Positions 54,875 through 63,665 of a stretch of 64,000 nt of DNA are shown in pieces. A program made the translations under genes and the position numbers. The notes below the pieces were generated by a model that worked only from the letters and a program-made list of their open reading frames with translations, was not told where the DNA came from and made no database searches. The DNA lies in contig JAAYOC010000018.1 in NCBI GenBank assembly GCA_012520505.1, positions 1-64,000 of the forward strand, given 5' to 3'. The number at the start of each line of letters is the position of its first letter. Within the stretch, counting starts at the first letter, position 1. Origin of the DNA: Oscillospiraceae bacterium (GTDB taxonomy: Bacteria > Bacillota > Clostridia > Oscillospirales > Acutalibacteraceae).

Positions 54875-55863
54875 TGCTGGTACAATTTATTCAACGTGCA
54901 ATGATGCAGGGAATTCCTCTTCTTCTCGGTTCAACCGGAGAAATTATTACTGAAAAAGCAGGGCACTTGAACCTTGGTATTCCGGGTATTATGTATGTGG
55001 GTAGCATTAGTGGTGTAATTGGCTCTTTTATTTATGAGACTTCGGTAGGACCTCAAAACTTAAATCCGGTTCTTGCAGTACTTATCCCACTTTTATCATC
55101 AATATTTGGTTCTCTTGTTATGGGGCTTATTTATTGTGTTCTTACAGTAACACTTAGGGCTAATCAAAATGTAACAGGTCTTGCTCTTACAACTTTTGGT
55201 GTAGGTTTTGGTAATTTCTTTGGTGGTTCACTTATAAAACTTGTTGATTCTGAGATGCCATCAATTACACTTTCAGCTACATCGAACATATTTAGAACAA
55301 CACTTCCGTTTGCTGATAAATTAGGAGTTATAGGTGATCTGTTTTTCTCTTATAGTTTCTTAGTGTATGTAGCAATAATTATTGCACTTGTTGCTTCTTG
55401 GATTTTAAGCCGCACACGTATAGGTCTTCATCTTCGTGCAGTAGGTGAAAATCCGGCTACGGCAGATGCTGCCGGAATTAATGTTAATCGCTATAAATAT
55501 ACGGCAACTTGTCTTGGTTCAGTAATAGCGGGTCTTGGTGGGCTTTATTATGTAATGGATTATGCGAACGGTATTTGGTCAAACGATGCGTTTGGAGACC
55601 GTGGATGGCTTGCAGTAGCAATTGTAATTTTTGCGCTATGGCGGCCACATATAAGTATCATCGGTTCATTCCTTTTTGGTGGTCTTTTTATTCTCTATAA
55701 TTATGTTTCAGTTCCGGGAGCGGGTATTGAAGTACAGGAACTTTTCAAAATGGTTCCATATGTTGTAACACTTATAGTTCTTATTTTCACAAGCATGAGA
55801 GATAAAAGAGAAAACCAGCCACCGCAAAGTTTGGGACTATCTTATTTCCGTGAGGAACGGTAA
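54874..55863 (+). CDS. nucleoside ABC transporter permease (YufQ-like)
   Basis: 329 aa, BPD_transp_2 family; TGEIITEKAGHLNLGIPGIM, LRANQNVTGLALTTFG, HLRAVGENPATADAAGINV and FGDRGWLAVAIVIFALWRPH match the second permease of BMP systems. The overlapping start (TAATG) couples it to the first permease. Last gene of the operon, followed by repeats and a terminator. Confidence 0.93.
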   Translation: MLVQFIQRAMMQGIPLLLGSTGEIITEKAGHLNLGIPGIMYVGSISGVIGSFIYETSVGPQNLNPVLAVLIPLLSSIFGSLVMGLIYCVLTVTLRANQNVTGLALTTFGVGFGNFFGGSLIKLVDSEMPSITLSATSNIFRTTLPFADKLGVIGDLFFSYSFLVYVAIIIALVASWILSRTRIGLHLRAVGENPATADAAGINVNRYKYTATCLGSVIAGLGGLYYVMDYANGIWSNDAFGDRGWLAVAIVIFALWRPHISIIGSFLFGGLFILYNYVSVPGAGIEVQELFKMVPYVVTLIVLIFTSMRDKRENQPPQSLGLSYFREER

Positions 55864-55865
55864 AT

Positions 55866-55990
55866 AAAAAAGGAATAAATGTAGGTAAAAATCAAAGAAC
55901 TAAAAAGCCAAAAAATTAAGCAACTAAACAAATTAAGCAACTAAAAAATTAAACAACTAAACAAAATAAAAATAAATTAAAAAAACAAAA
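55866..55990 (+). repeat. degenerate tandem repeat, about 17-nt unit, after the nucleoside permease
   Basis: AAATTAAGCAACTAAAC recurs three to four times with variants (AAATTAAACAACTAAAC, AACTAAAAAGCCAAAA), ending at the terminator. Coding-strand A-rich. Confidence 0.8.
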
Positions 55991-55995
55991 TAAGG

Positions 55996-56025
55996 AAAGC
56001 CAGTTGTTTGAACAACTGGCTTTTT
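55996..56025 (+). terminator. terminator of the xpt/BMP transporter transcript
   Basis: AAAGCCAGTTGTT and AACAACTGGCTTT form the stem; TT follows, then GTATG. Confidence 0.85.
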
Positions 56026-56101
56026 GTATGTATTTTTATATGCATAGTTACTATGTTTTATTTTTATATTTTTTTAAGATTCCCATTGCATAACTACTTT
56101 A

Positions 56102-56479
56102 TTATGTGTCTGTATCTTTTTTTATGTATTGGGAGACAGAATGGATTATACGTTCAGGTTTAAATGGTTTCATTACAAAATCATCTGCACCCTCCTCAAA
56201 ACACTCATGCACCATTGCTTCCTGTCCAATTGATGAACACATTATAACTTTTGCGTCAGGGTCTATCTCCTTAATTTGTTTTAATGCTTCAATTCCATCC
56301 ATGTCAGGCATTGTAATATCAAGAAGGATTACAGCCGGTTTTAGGAGTTTATACATATCTACAGTTTCATAGCCGGTTTTTGCTTCTTCGATATTATAGA
56401 ATCCGCCTTCATTTAGAATATCTCTGAGGATCATTCTCATAAAAGTAGCGTCATCTGCAATTAGGATTTTATTGCTCAT
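56102..56479 (-). CDS. CheY-like response regulator (single receiver)
   Basis: 125 aa receiver domain alone: acidic pair in ILIADDATFMR, phosphoacceptor Asp in VILLDITMPDMDG, Thr/Ser switch in IMCSSIG and Lys in VMKPFKP. ATG 56479 (a TTG just upstream is possible) is inside the end of the kinase gene, an 11-base overlap. It is likely phosphorylated by the CheA-like kinase. No output domain, so it acts through protein contacts. Confidence 0.92.
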   Translation of the reverse strand: MSNKILIADDATFMRMILRDILNEGGFYNIEEAKTGYETVDMYKLLKPAVILLDITMPDMDGIEALKQIKEIDPDAKVIMCSSIGQEAMVHECFEEGADDFVMKPFKPERIIHSVSQYIKKDTDT

Positions 56480-57509
56480 CAATATCGTCTCCTCTCATCA
56501 TTTTTTCAATGGCATCTTTTTGAGAAGCCGCAGAGATTGGGAAGGTAAAAGTCATAGAAAATCCATCTGTTTCTCCTGTATTTATAAGAATTTTACCGCC
56601 CATATCTTTCGCAGTTGATTTTATTATGTCCATTCCAACACCGCGTCCGGAATATTGGCAAGGAACTTCTCTGGTTGTAAAACCTCTTTCCATAATGAGT
56701 TCTGCAATTTCTTCCGGTTTGTATTGGTCACGTGGTTTTGTTAATATGTGTAATTTATCTGCACGTCTGAGTATTTTTTTAAGGTTAAGCTTTTCACCAT
56801 CGTTGAAAATTGTTATGAACATTATACCATTCTCTACACCATATGTTACAGTAATTACTCCAACTTCAGGTTTACCTTTTAGTATACGTTCAACAGGTGG
56901 TTCAATTCCATGATCCATTGCATTTCGCACGATTTGAGTTAATGGAGCTGTAAGTCTTGTTAAAATTTGCCTATCAAGGTAAAGTAATTTTTCTCCTTCA
57001 AATTGAAGTTCAACTTTTTTGTCTAATTCTTTTGACATTTCGTCAATAACATTTTGAAAAATAAATTTAAATTGATCAAAAGGTACCATATAATTTGTTG
57101 GTGCATCTTCTTTAAAGTCGATTGCATTAACAAAGCTGTCCAGTAATCCTTCAAATTCTTCAGTGTTTTCTACATGAGCAGTATTTGACATGCGATTGAG
57201 TTGACTTCTAAAGAAATATTCAGATTCAAACATAAGTTTTATTACTTGCTGAAAAGGGAGAGCATCCGGCCCGTGTTTTCTAAGGTAAGCGACAATATTT
57301 TCCATTTTATAGGAAACATCAATTGTTTTAGAATCATTCAAAACTATTGCGGATGCTTTGATGGTGTGAAAAATACGAAAAAGAGCATCTACGCTCTCTT
57401 TGTCAAGAGAGGAGACGCTGTTTCTTTTCTTTAATATTGCATCCATTTCATTTACGAGAGTTGAAACGTCAGAAACGTATGCCTTAAGCAAATGACTATT
57501 TAATTGCAT
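56469..57509 (-). CDS. CheA-like histidine kinase lacking the CheW domain
   Basis: 346 aa. Residues 1-110: HPt domain with phosphoacceptor region FRIFHTIKASA (His48). Residues 150-335: dimerisation and HATPase_c part with N-box VRNAMDHGIE, G1 in IFNDGEKLN and G2 GRGVGMDIIKS. The P2 and the CheW-like regulatory domain of chemotaxis CheA are missing, so it cannot couple to chemoreceptors in the usual way. ATG 57509 has GGGAGG eight bases upstream. It sits between the HD-GYP phosphodiesterase and the receiver gene. Confidence 0.85.
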   Translation of the reverse strand: MQLNSHLLKAYVSDVSTLVNEMDAILKKRNSVSSLDKESVDALFRIFHTIKASAIVLNDSKTIDVSYKMENIVAYLRKHGPDALPFQQVIKLMFESEYFFRSQLNRMSNTAHVENTEEFEGLLDSFVNAIDFKEDAPTNYMVPFDQFKFIFQNVIDEMSKELDKKVELQFEGEKLLYLDRQILTRLTAPLTQIVRNAMDHGIEPPVERILKGKPEVGVITVTYGVENGIMFITIFNDGEKLNLKKILRRADKLHILTKPRDQYKPEEIAELIMERGFTTREVPCQYSGRGVGMDIIKSTAKDMGGKILINTGETDGFSMTFTFPISAASQKDAIEKMMRGDDIDEQ

Positions 57510-57530
57510 TAAAGGCACCTCCCATGTGCT

Positions 57531-58613
57531 TTATGATTCTACAACTTCTTCTACGACTTCAGAAATTACTACATTGAGATAATTTTTGTCTGAATAGAGA
57601 TCTATAATTTTAGAAGGATTGTCCATAAGGAAAATGGATGGTCTTAATGGGTTTTCCGGATTTTGAGTTACTACAACGGCAAGTTCGCCGTTGCTGAGTT
57701 TTACACAGTTTCCAACAGGATATGGCGAAACGCATTTGAGAAAGGCTTTTACAACACCACTGTCGAACTGTCTTTCAGCATTACCCATAACGTATTCTAT
57801 TGCTTCGTGAGCGGAAAATGCTCCACGATGTGGTCTTTGCGATGTAAGTGCATCATAAACATCAGCACATGCGATAATTCTGCCAAAGAAAGGAATTTGT
57901 TTTCCTTTTGGTCTGTTAGGATAACCATTGCCGTCATAATGCTCGTGGTGACTTAAAATACCGGTAAGCACTCTTTCAGATACTCTTTCATTGTCCTTAA
58001 GTGCTTCAGTTCCCTGTGCAGGATGTAGTTTTATAATATCAAATTCTTCATCGGTAAGCCTAGCAGGTTTTTGAGTAATTGAAATAGGAATTTGAACCAT
58101 TCCGATATCGTGAAGAAGAGCTGAAAGTGCAAGGTCGGTTAAGTCTTCCCTTGTAACCCGTAGATGTTTTCCAATAGCAATGGCAAGAATTGTTGTGCCG
58201 AGCGCATGGTTGTAAGTGTTGTCATCATAAAGGCGCAAATCATCAACAGTTAAATAGAAACTTTCTAAATCTGTAATGGTGTCAATAAGTTTTTCGAGAA
58301 CGTCATTCGTATTTTCAATATTACCCACATAAATACTTTCGGTTGCTTTACCGGCGATTTTATATAGTTCTTTTATATTGGAAATAACTTCCTTTTTCTC
58401 AGAAGTTGCTATTAATGTGGACATAATACTCTTGTTATCATGAACATAAATTCCTTGAAGGTCAAGTCCTAGGAGTTTTGTGATGTGAGCCGTTGTTAGC
58501 ACCTGGTTAGCTTTTAACATTACGATACGGCCTGTAAAGGTATCAACACCGTAAACGTCTCTTGCAAGTGTTACACCAGGTTTTACTTTGTCAACACTGA
58601 CAAATTTTACCAA
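57531..58613 (-). CDS. HD-GYP domain c-di-GMP phosphodiesterase
   Basis: Predicted to hydrolyse c-di-GMP. 360 aa. Residues 1-110: an N-terminal regulatory segment; residues 135-330: HD-GYP with HDIGMVQIP (HD pair), HHEHYDGNGYP (HHExxDGxGYP) and ADVYDALTSQRPHRG. TTG 58613 is chosen because AAGGAGG lies eight bases upstream; the open frame up to 58661 has no RBS. First gene of a three-gene operon with the kinase and receiver. It is the only c-di-GMP hydrolase in the window, against four synthases. Confidence 0.9.
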   Translation of the reverse strand: MVKFVSVDKVKPGVTLARDVYGVDTFTGRIVMLKANQVLTTAHITKLLGLDLQGIYVHDNKSIMSTLIATSEKKEVISNIKELYKIAGKATESIYVGNIENTNDVLEKLIDTITDLESFYLTVDDLRLYDDNTYNHALGTTILAIAIGKHLRVTREDLTDLALSALLHDIGMVQIPISITQKPARLTDEEFDIIKLHPAQGTEALKDNERVSERVLTGILSHHEHYDGNGYPNRPKGKQIPFFGRIIACADVYDALTSQRPHRGAFSAHEAIEYVMGNAERQFDSGVVKAFLKCVSPYPVGNCVKLSNGELAVVVTQNPENPLRPSIFLMDNPSKIIDLYSDKNYLNVVISEVVEEVVES

Positions 58614-58650
58614 TCGACTCACCTCCTTAAATTCAAATAATTTGCTGTTC

Positions 58651-58679
58651 ATAATACACAACTGAGTATGAAATGTAAA
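58651..58679 (-). promoter_or_regulatory. promoter of the HD-GYP/kinase/receiver operon
   Basis: On the minus strand TTTACA, 17 bases, TATTAT. Confidence 0.65.
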
Positions 58680-58934
58680 GAAAAAAGTAAATATTAAGTG
58701 AGTATTAATATTTTATAATAATTCAAGGGGAAGGTCAATGTTTTTATGCAAGTTTTATAAAAAAATGTTGACGCATGTATTTGACTCTATTTAAATTGTT
58801 GTAAAAAACATAAAAAAAAGACAAATTAATGATAAAAAATATGAAATTTATAGAAAAAGAACAAAATTTGGGAGAAAAAACAATTAAAAACAAAATAAAA
58901 ATGAAATTTGAAATGCATTTTATACGATTTTACA

Positions 58935-58963
58935 TTGATAGATTTACTGTTTTTTAGTAATAT
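58935..58963 (+). promoter_or_regulatory. promoter of the F420 ligase-like gene
   Basis: TTGATA (58935-58940), 17 bases, TAATAT (58958-58963). The gap 58680-58934 is very A-rich and shows nothing else. Confidence 0.6.
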
Positions 58964-59016
58964 ATTAATTGGGTTTTATATACCTTAATTATTGGATTTA
59001 TTTAGGAGCGCTTTAT

Positions 59017-60213
59017 ATGAAAAAAGCAGAAAGAAGAGTAGGTACAGTTTCAAGAGGTATTCGCCTTCCAATCATTAGAGAAGGAGATGACCTTGCAACA
59101 ATAGTAACCGATAGTGTCCTTGAAGCTGCGGCTATTGAAGGATTTGAACTTCGTGATAAAGATGTTATATCGCTCACGGAGTCAATAGTTGCACGTGCTC
59201 AGGGCAACTATGCTTCAGTAGATGATATTGCAACAGATATTCGTGAGAAACTTGGCGGAGAAATAGTTGGTGTCATATTCCCAATCCTTTCACGTAACCG
59301 TTTTGCCGTTTGTCTTCGTGGAATTGCAAAAGCAGTAAAGAAAATTGTACTTATGCTCAGCTATCCTTCAGATGAGGTGGGTAATCGTCTTGTTAGCATG
59401 GACAAGATTGATGATGCAGCTATAAATCCTTTTTCAGATGTTTTGTCACTTGAAAAATACAGAGAACTTTTCGGAGAAAATAAACATGAGTTTACCGGAG
59501 TAGATTATGTTAAATATTATTCAAATATTGTAATTGAAATGGGCACTGAAATCGAAATAATTTTTGCAAACCAAGCAAAAGCAATCCTTGCATATACAGA
59601 CCATGTATTAACTTGCGATATCCATTCGCGTGCACGTACAAAGAGAATTCTTCTTGAAAACGGTGCAAAAGTTGTTTATGGTCTTGATGATATTTTAACT
59701 AAACCGATTAATGGTAGCGGATATAATGAAAAATTCGGACTTCTTGGTGCAAACAGGTCAACAGAAGATGAAGTTAAACTTTTTCCACATGAATGCACAA
59801 GTTTAGTTTATGAAATTCAAGATAAAATTTTAAAGGCAACAGGGAAACATGTTGAAGTAATGGTCTATGGCGATGGAGCTTTTAAAGATCCACAAGGGAA
59901 AATTTGGGAACTCGCAGACCCGGTAGTATCTCCTGCTTATACAGACGGCCTTGTCGGAACACCAAATGAAATTAAGCTTAAGTATCTTGCAGATAACGAT
60001 TTTAAAGATCTTTCCGGCGAGAAACTTAGAGAAGCAATATCTAAATCGATCGAGAATAAGGAAAAATTTGCTGATAGCAGAGCATCTCAAGGAACAACTC
60101 CACGTCAGCTTACAGATCTTCTCGGTTCACTTTCTGACCTTACATCCGGTTCCGGAGATAAGGGGACACCTGTAGTGCTCATTCAAGGATACTTTGATAA
60201 CTACACAAGTTGA
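59017..60213 (+). CDS. coenzyme F420-0:L-glutamate ligase-like protein
   Basis: 398 aa with features of the F420_ligase (CofE) family: N-terminal GIRLPIIREGDDL, DVISLTESIVARAQGNY and ILSRNRFAVCLRGIAKAVKK, later VVYGLDD. In F420 producers CofE adds glutamate to F420-0; this organism type is not known to make F420 and no other F420 gene is here, so it probably has a different acceptor. AGGAG lies eight bases before ATG 59017. The C-terminal part (residues 290-398) is longer than in minimal CofE, ending PVVLIQGYFDNYTS. Confidence 0.75.
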   Translation: MKKAERRVGTVSRGIRLPIIREGDDLATIVTDSVLEAAAIEGFELRDKDVISLTESIVARAQGNYASVDDIATDIREKLGGEIVGVIFPILSRNRFAVCLRGIAKAVKKIVLMLSYPSDEVGNRLVSMDKIDDAAINPFSDVLSLEKYRELFGENKHEFTGVDYVKYYSNIVIEMGTEIEIIFANQAKAILAYTDHVLTCDIHSRARTKRILLENGAKVVYGLDDILTKPINGSGYNEKFGLLGANRSTEDEVKLFPHECTSLVYEIQDKILKATGKHVEVMVYGDGAFKDPQGKIWELADPVVSPAYTDGLVGTPNEIKLKYLADNDFKDLSGEKLREAISKSIENKEKFADSRASQGTTPRQLTDLLGSLSDLTSGSGDKGTPVVLIQGYFDNYTS

Positions 60214-60224
60214 TTCAAGCAATT

Positions 60225-60305
60225 TGTTAAATGTATGAAAATACCCAGTGAATAAACTACTAATTTGAATAAAGCACTCAGTGAATAAGATACTCATTAA
60301 AAAAC
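60225..60305 (+). repeat. degenerate repeat (CAGTGAATAA) before guaA
   Basis: CCCAGTGAATAAACTACT, then TTTGAATAAAGCACT and CTCAGTGAATAAGATACT are successive imperfect copies in the gap before the GMP synthase gene. Confidence 0.6.
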
Positions 60306-60344
60306 TGTTACGCAAGAAAAAACACTTAATTGGAGGAAGTCGCA

Positions 60345-61334
60345 ATGATGGATATGGTGAGTAATGTTCGTCCAGAAAGCCTTGAACGTATTAAAAATAA
60401 AGAACAAGCTGACGCATTTGTTGCGAAACAGATTGAAATAACTAAAGCGCAGGTGAAAGACGGCAAGGTTCTTCTTGCTCTTTCAGGTGGTGTTGATTCA
60501 TCAGTAGTTGCTGCCCTTTTGGTAAAAGCAATTGGTAAACAGCTCATTTGTGTGCATGTAAACAATGGTCTCATGAGAAAAGGTGAGAGTGAACAGGTAG
60601 TTGAAGTTTTTAGAAACCAACTCGATGCTAACCTAGTTTACGTAGATGCAACAGACCGCTTTTTCAACCTTCTCGCAGGCGTAGCAGACCCAGAAAAGAA
60701 GAGAAAAATCATAGGCAACGAATTCATAGAGATTTTTGCTGAAGAAGCAAACAAAGTAGATGGAATTGGTTACCTTGCTCAAGGCACAATCTACCCAGAC
60801 ATTGTAGAGAGTGTTGGAGTAAAATCTCACCACAACGTGGGAGGTCTTCCGGAAGACCTTCAGTTTGAACTCGTAGAACCAATCAAATTTCTTTATAAGG
60901 ACGAGGTTCGCGTAGTCGGTAAAGCCCTCGGTCTTCCTGAAGAAATGGTTATGCGTCAACCGTTCCCAGGCCCCGGACTTGGTGTGCGTTGCGTCGGCGC
61001 AATTACTAGAGACCGTCTCGAAGCTGTCCGTGAATCCGATGCAATTCTTCGTGAAGAATTTGCAAACTACGGACTCGACACTAAAGTCTGGCAATACTTC
61101 ACAGTAGTCCCGGATTTTCGCTCAACCGGCGTAACCGACGGCAAACGCACCTACGACTGGCCAGTCGTACTCCGTGCTGTCAACTCCGTTGACGCAACCT
61201 GTGCAACAATCGAAGAAATTCCATATGAACTTCTTCACAAAATAACAGACCGTATTCTTAAAGAAGTTAAGAATGTAAATAGAGTTCTTTATGACCTTTC
61301 ACCTAAGCCAGGTGGAACGATTGAGTGGGAGTGA
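60345..61334 (+). CDS. guaA: GMP synthase ATP-pyrophosphatase subunit (no glutaminase domain)
   Basis: Aminates XMP to GMP with ATP. 329 aa: PP-loop ALSGGVDSS near residue 43, QGTIYPDIVES, KSHHNVGGLPEDLQFELVEP, RQPFPGPGLGVRC and the C-terminal dimerisation domain ending LSPKPGGTIEWE. The N-terminal class I amidotransferase domain of the usual 510-residue GuaA is absent, with no upstream frame for it, so a separate glutaminase or ammonia must supply nitrogen. GGAGG lies eight bases before ATG 60345. C-ending codons dominate from about 60850 to 61220, unlike the neighbours. Confidence 0.93.
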   Translation: MMDMVSNVRPESLERIKNKEQADAFVAKQIEITKAQVKDGKVLLALSGGVDSSVVAALLVKAIGKQLICVHVNNGLMRKGESEQVVEVFRNQLDANLVYVDATDRFFNLLAGVADPEKKRKIIGNEFIEIFAEEANKVDGIGYLAQGTIYPDIVESVGVKSHHNVGGLPEDLQFELVEPIKFLYKDEVRVVGKALGLPEEMVMRQPFPGPGLGVRCVGAITRDRLEAVRESDAILREEFANYGLDTKVWQYFTVVPDFRSTGVTDGKRTYDWPVVLRAVNSVDATCATIEEIPYELLHKITDRILKEVKNVNRVLYDLSPKPGGTIEWE

Positions 61335-61693
61335 GCAAAATTGTTGTAGTTAGACAATAACTCTCATCGTGCTTACATTTATAGATTGTATGAGTATAAA
61401 ATATGCGTTTAAGTGCTAATTTTTTAGACTGGAATAAATAATTTAGTGTTGTCATGTTTGTATTTATGTTGTAGCAATTATGATTGTGAAAGTATTTGTT
61501 TTAATTAAACATTCTAAGAGAAATGAACAAAAATAATAAATAAAGCTCTAAGGCTTTGTAAACAGTAATGTTGATAAAGTCTTTTTTATGCTTTTAAAAT
61601 ATATTTTATTTCATGCAGAAATGGTATATAATGAATGAAAATATAATTTGGCAAAATTGATTTATTATTGAGACAAATATTAAGGAGTAAAAT
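61335..61693 (+). other. non-coding gap before the DUF262 gene
   Basis: AT-rich, with no usable ORF. TATAAT occurs at about 61631, a probable -10 element for the DUF262 gene, and a short AAAGC/GCTTT hairpin at about 61541-61556. Nothing else is seen. Confidence 0.5.
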
Positions 61694-62920
61694 ATGAAAA
61701 ACTATATAGGAAGATACTCAGTAGAAAACCTTTTAAAAGAAATCGAAAATCCTGAGATTGATTTGGAACAAGAAGTAAATGATGATGTTGCTGAATTGTT
61801 TGAGAAGGAAGAAAGAAAATTATATGTGGATAAGGTTGATAAATCCACTTCTGATTTGTTTAGAATGATAATAGAGGGTGAACTAAATTTACAGCCAGAT
61901 TATCAAAGAGGATTTGTTTGGGATAAAAAAACAATGTCTAAATTTATTGAGTCTTTATTGTTGTCTATTCCAATCCCAACAATTTTTTTGGCGGAAAATA
62001 ATGATGATACTTTTGAAGTTATAGATGGACAGCAACGATTAACAACTATCTTTGCATTTATGAAAGCAAAATTAAGTGATGAGGAAGTTTCTGGTTTATC
62101 TCAAGAATTACAAAAGCATGATTCTTTAATGCTGATAGGTTTAGAAACGCTAAAGCAATACAATAGAAAAGGATATTTAGAGATGAAAGATATGCAGAGA
62201 AAGTTTAATAACGTGTCACTGCCGATAGTAATTATAAAGAAAGATTCTACAGAAGATATAAAATATGATATTTTTTCTAGAATAAATAGTGGTGCAGTAA
62301 AATTAAACAGCCAAGAACTTTTAAATGTTATGTATAGGGGAGAGCTAATAAAAGCGCTAAAATTAGCTTCTCAAACAGAAGATGTTGATCGTTTATTTGG
62401 GCAAAGACCTGTTTTAAAGAAAAGATGTGGATATAACGAGCTTTTATTGCGCGCTAAGGTTATGGAATCTTTCGTGGATGCTTCTGATTGGTCCCTTAAA
62501 AAAATAGAGGTAAAAAATAAAGAAGTTTTAAAGAAAGAATATAGGACATACAATGGGCGACTCAATTCTGCTATTTTGGAATATTTAAAAGAATATAGAA
62601 ATGATCAACAGGAGGCAGAAAATTTAAAGAAGTTTATTGAAGACGCTTCTGAAAAAGTAAAGATGGTTTTTGGAGAAGAAGCTTTCATAAGGATTAATAA
62701 AAAAGGGTCTACAAGCATCAATAAAACTATTGCAGAACTTCAACTCGTAGTTTTGTCTAAATTGGATAAGGATTTTGTGAAAGAGAAGAAAGCGGAAATA
62801 AAGAAGTCTTTTGGAGAGTTTTTAGATGAAACAGATGAAGATATTTTTATTAGAGCTACGAATAATACGACTAACGTTGAAAAACGATATGAGTGGGGAA
62901 AAAAGCTGTCTGAAATTTAG
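61694..62920 (+). CDS. DUF262 domain protein (ParB/GmrS-like)
   Basis: 408 aa. The DUF262 core shows QPDYQRGFVWDKKTMSKFIESLL, then IPTIFLAE and EVIDGQQRLTTI (the DGQQR motif), used for nucleotide binding or hydrolysis in GmrSD and related proteins; later FSRINSGAVKLNSQELLN. No DUF1524 HNH nuclease half is attached. AAGGAG is present before the ATG. The gene ends 12 bases before a HEPN-type gene with strong RBS, so the two are an operon. Such pairs are frequent in defence islands; a role against phage or plasmid DNA is inference. Confidence 0.85.
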   Translation: MKNYIGRYSVENLLKEIENPEIDLEQEVNDDVAELFEKEERKLYVDKVDKSTSDLFRMIIEGELNLQPDYQRGFVWDKKTMSKFIESLLLSIPIPTIFLAENNDDTFEVIDGQQRLTTIFAFMKAKLSDEEVSGLSQELQKHDSLMLIGLETLKQYNRKGYLEMKDMQRKFNNVSLPIVIIKKDSTEDIKYDIFSRINSGAVKLNSQELLNVMYRGELIKALKLASQTEDVDRLFGQRPVLKKRCGYNELLLRAKVMESFVDASDWSLKKIEVKNKEVLKKEYRTYNGRLNSAILEYLKEYRNDQQEAENLKKFIEDASEKVKMVFGEEAFIRINKKGSTSINKTIAELQLVVLSKLDKDFVKEKKAEIKKSFGEFLDETDEDIFIRATNNTTNVEKRYEWGKKLSEI

Positions 62921-62932
62921 TGGAGGCTTAAG

Positions 62933-63665
62933 ATGTTGTCTAAAATTAGAAATAGTTATCAAATATATAACGAAGTTCATAAAAAAATCCTCCCCCAATT
63001 AGATGGTTCTGAAATTGATAAAAGAGCAAGAATTCTCCTTGAAAATTCATTATATTTATCCGTTTTTACCACTTTTGAAAATTTTTTAAAAGATATAATT
63101 GAAAATTATATTGATAACATTTCAAAATCTGGGATTAGTTTTGTGGATTTAACTGATAATTTTGCTAGAAGGGTTTTTCTTTCTCAGGAAAAAAAGAATA
63201 AATGCTATATTTAAATTTACTGGAGAAAAAAGGAAAAAGGCTTTTGAAAGTTATTTTGAGCAACTTAAAGAGAAAATACCAAGAAAAGAACTTGAATCGC
63301 ACATAAGATTTGAGTTTCTACACAAAAACGAATTGGAGGGATATTATAAAGATTTGTTTGAGTTGATGTTGGGCGACAAGGATTTTTTATTAAATTTGAA
63401 AGTAAAAGAAAATAGTGATGATTTTGAAGGGCTTCTGCAGGTTGAGGGAAATGCTTTTTCATTTTTGGTTGAATATACAGATAAAATAAGAAACAACATA
63501 ACCCATGAAAACGAAAAATTTTATATAGAGGGATTTGAATCTTTTGAAAAAGTAACAAATGTGTTTTATTTTATAATGGAGCAAATAGTAAAAAAGTATG
63601 AAATTCATACTGGATTTAGTTTTAATGTTAAAGATAAAAATATTTTAGAAGATTTCACAAGATAA
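62933..63665 (+). pseudogene. HEPN-like nuclease gene (MAE_28990/MAE_18760-like), frameshifted
   Basis: The gene reads MLSKIRNSYQIYNEVHKKIL... for 93 codons, then hits a stop. The rest, ending LEDFTR, is in the +1 frame. The break is at an A7 tract (63189-63195); with six A the frames join as SQEKRINAIFKF. The second part has KIRNNITHENE, an Rx4H motif typical of HEPN RNases. GGAGG lies before the ATG. The joined protein would be about 243 aa. It is paired with the DUF262 gene. Whether the frameshift is real, programmed or an assembly error is open. Confidence 0.75.

Noticed and set aside
63186-63200. Programmed -1 frameshift at A AAA AAG in the HEPN gene
   Set aside because: The -1 frame reads GAA TAA directly after the site; the downstream part is in the +1 frame.
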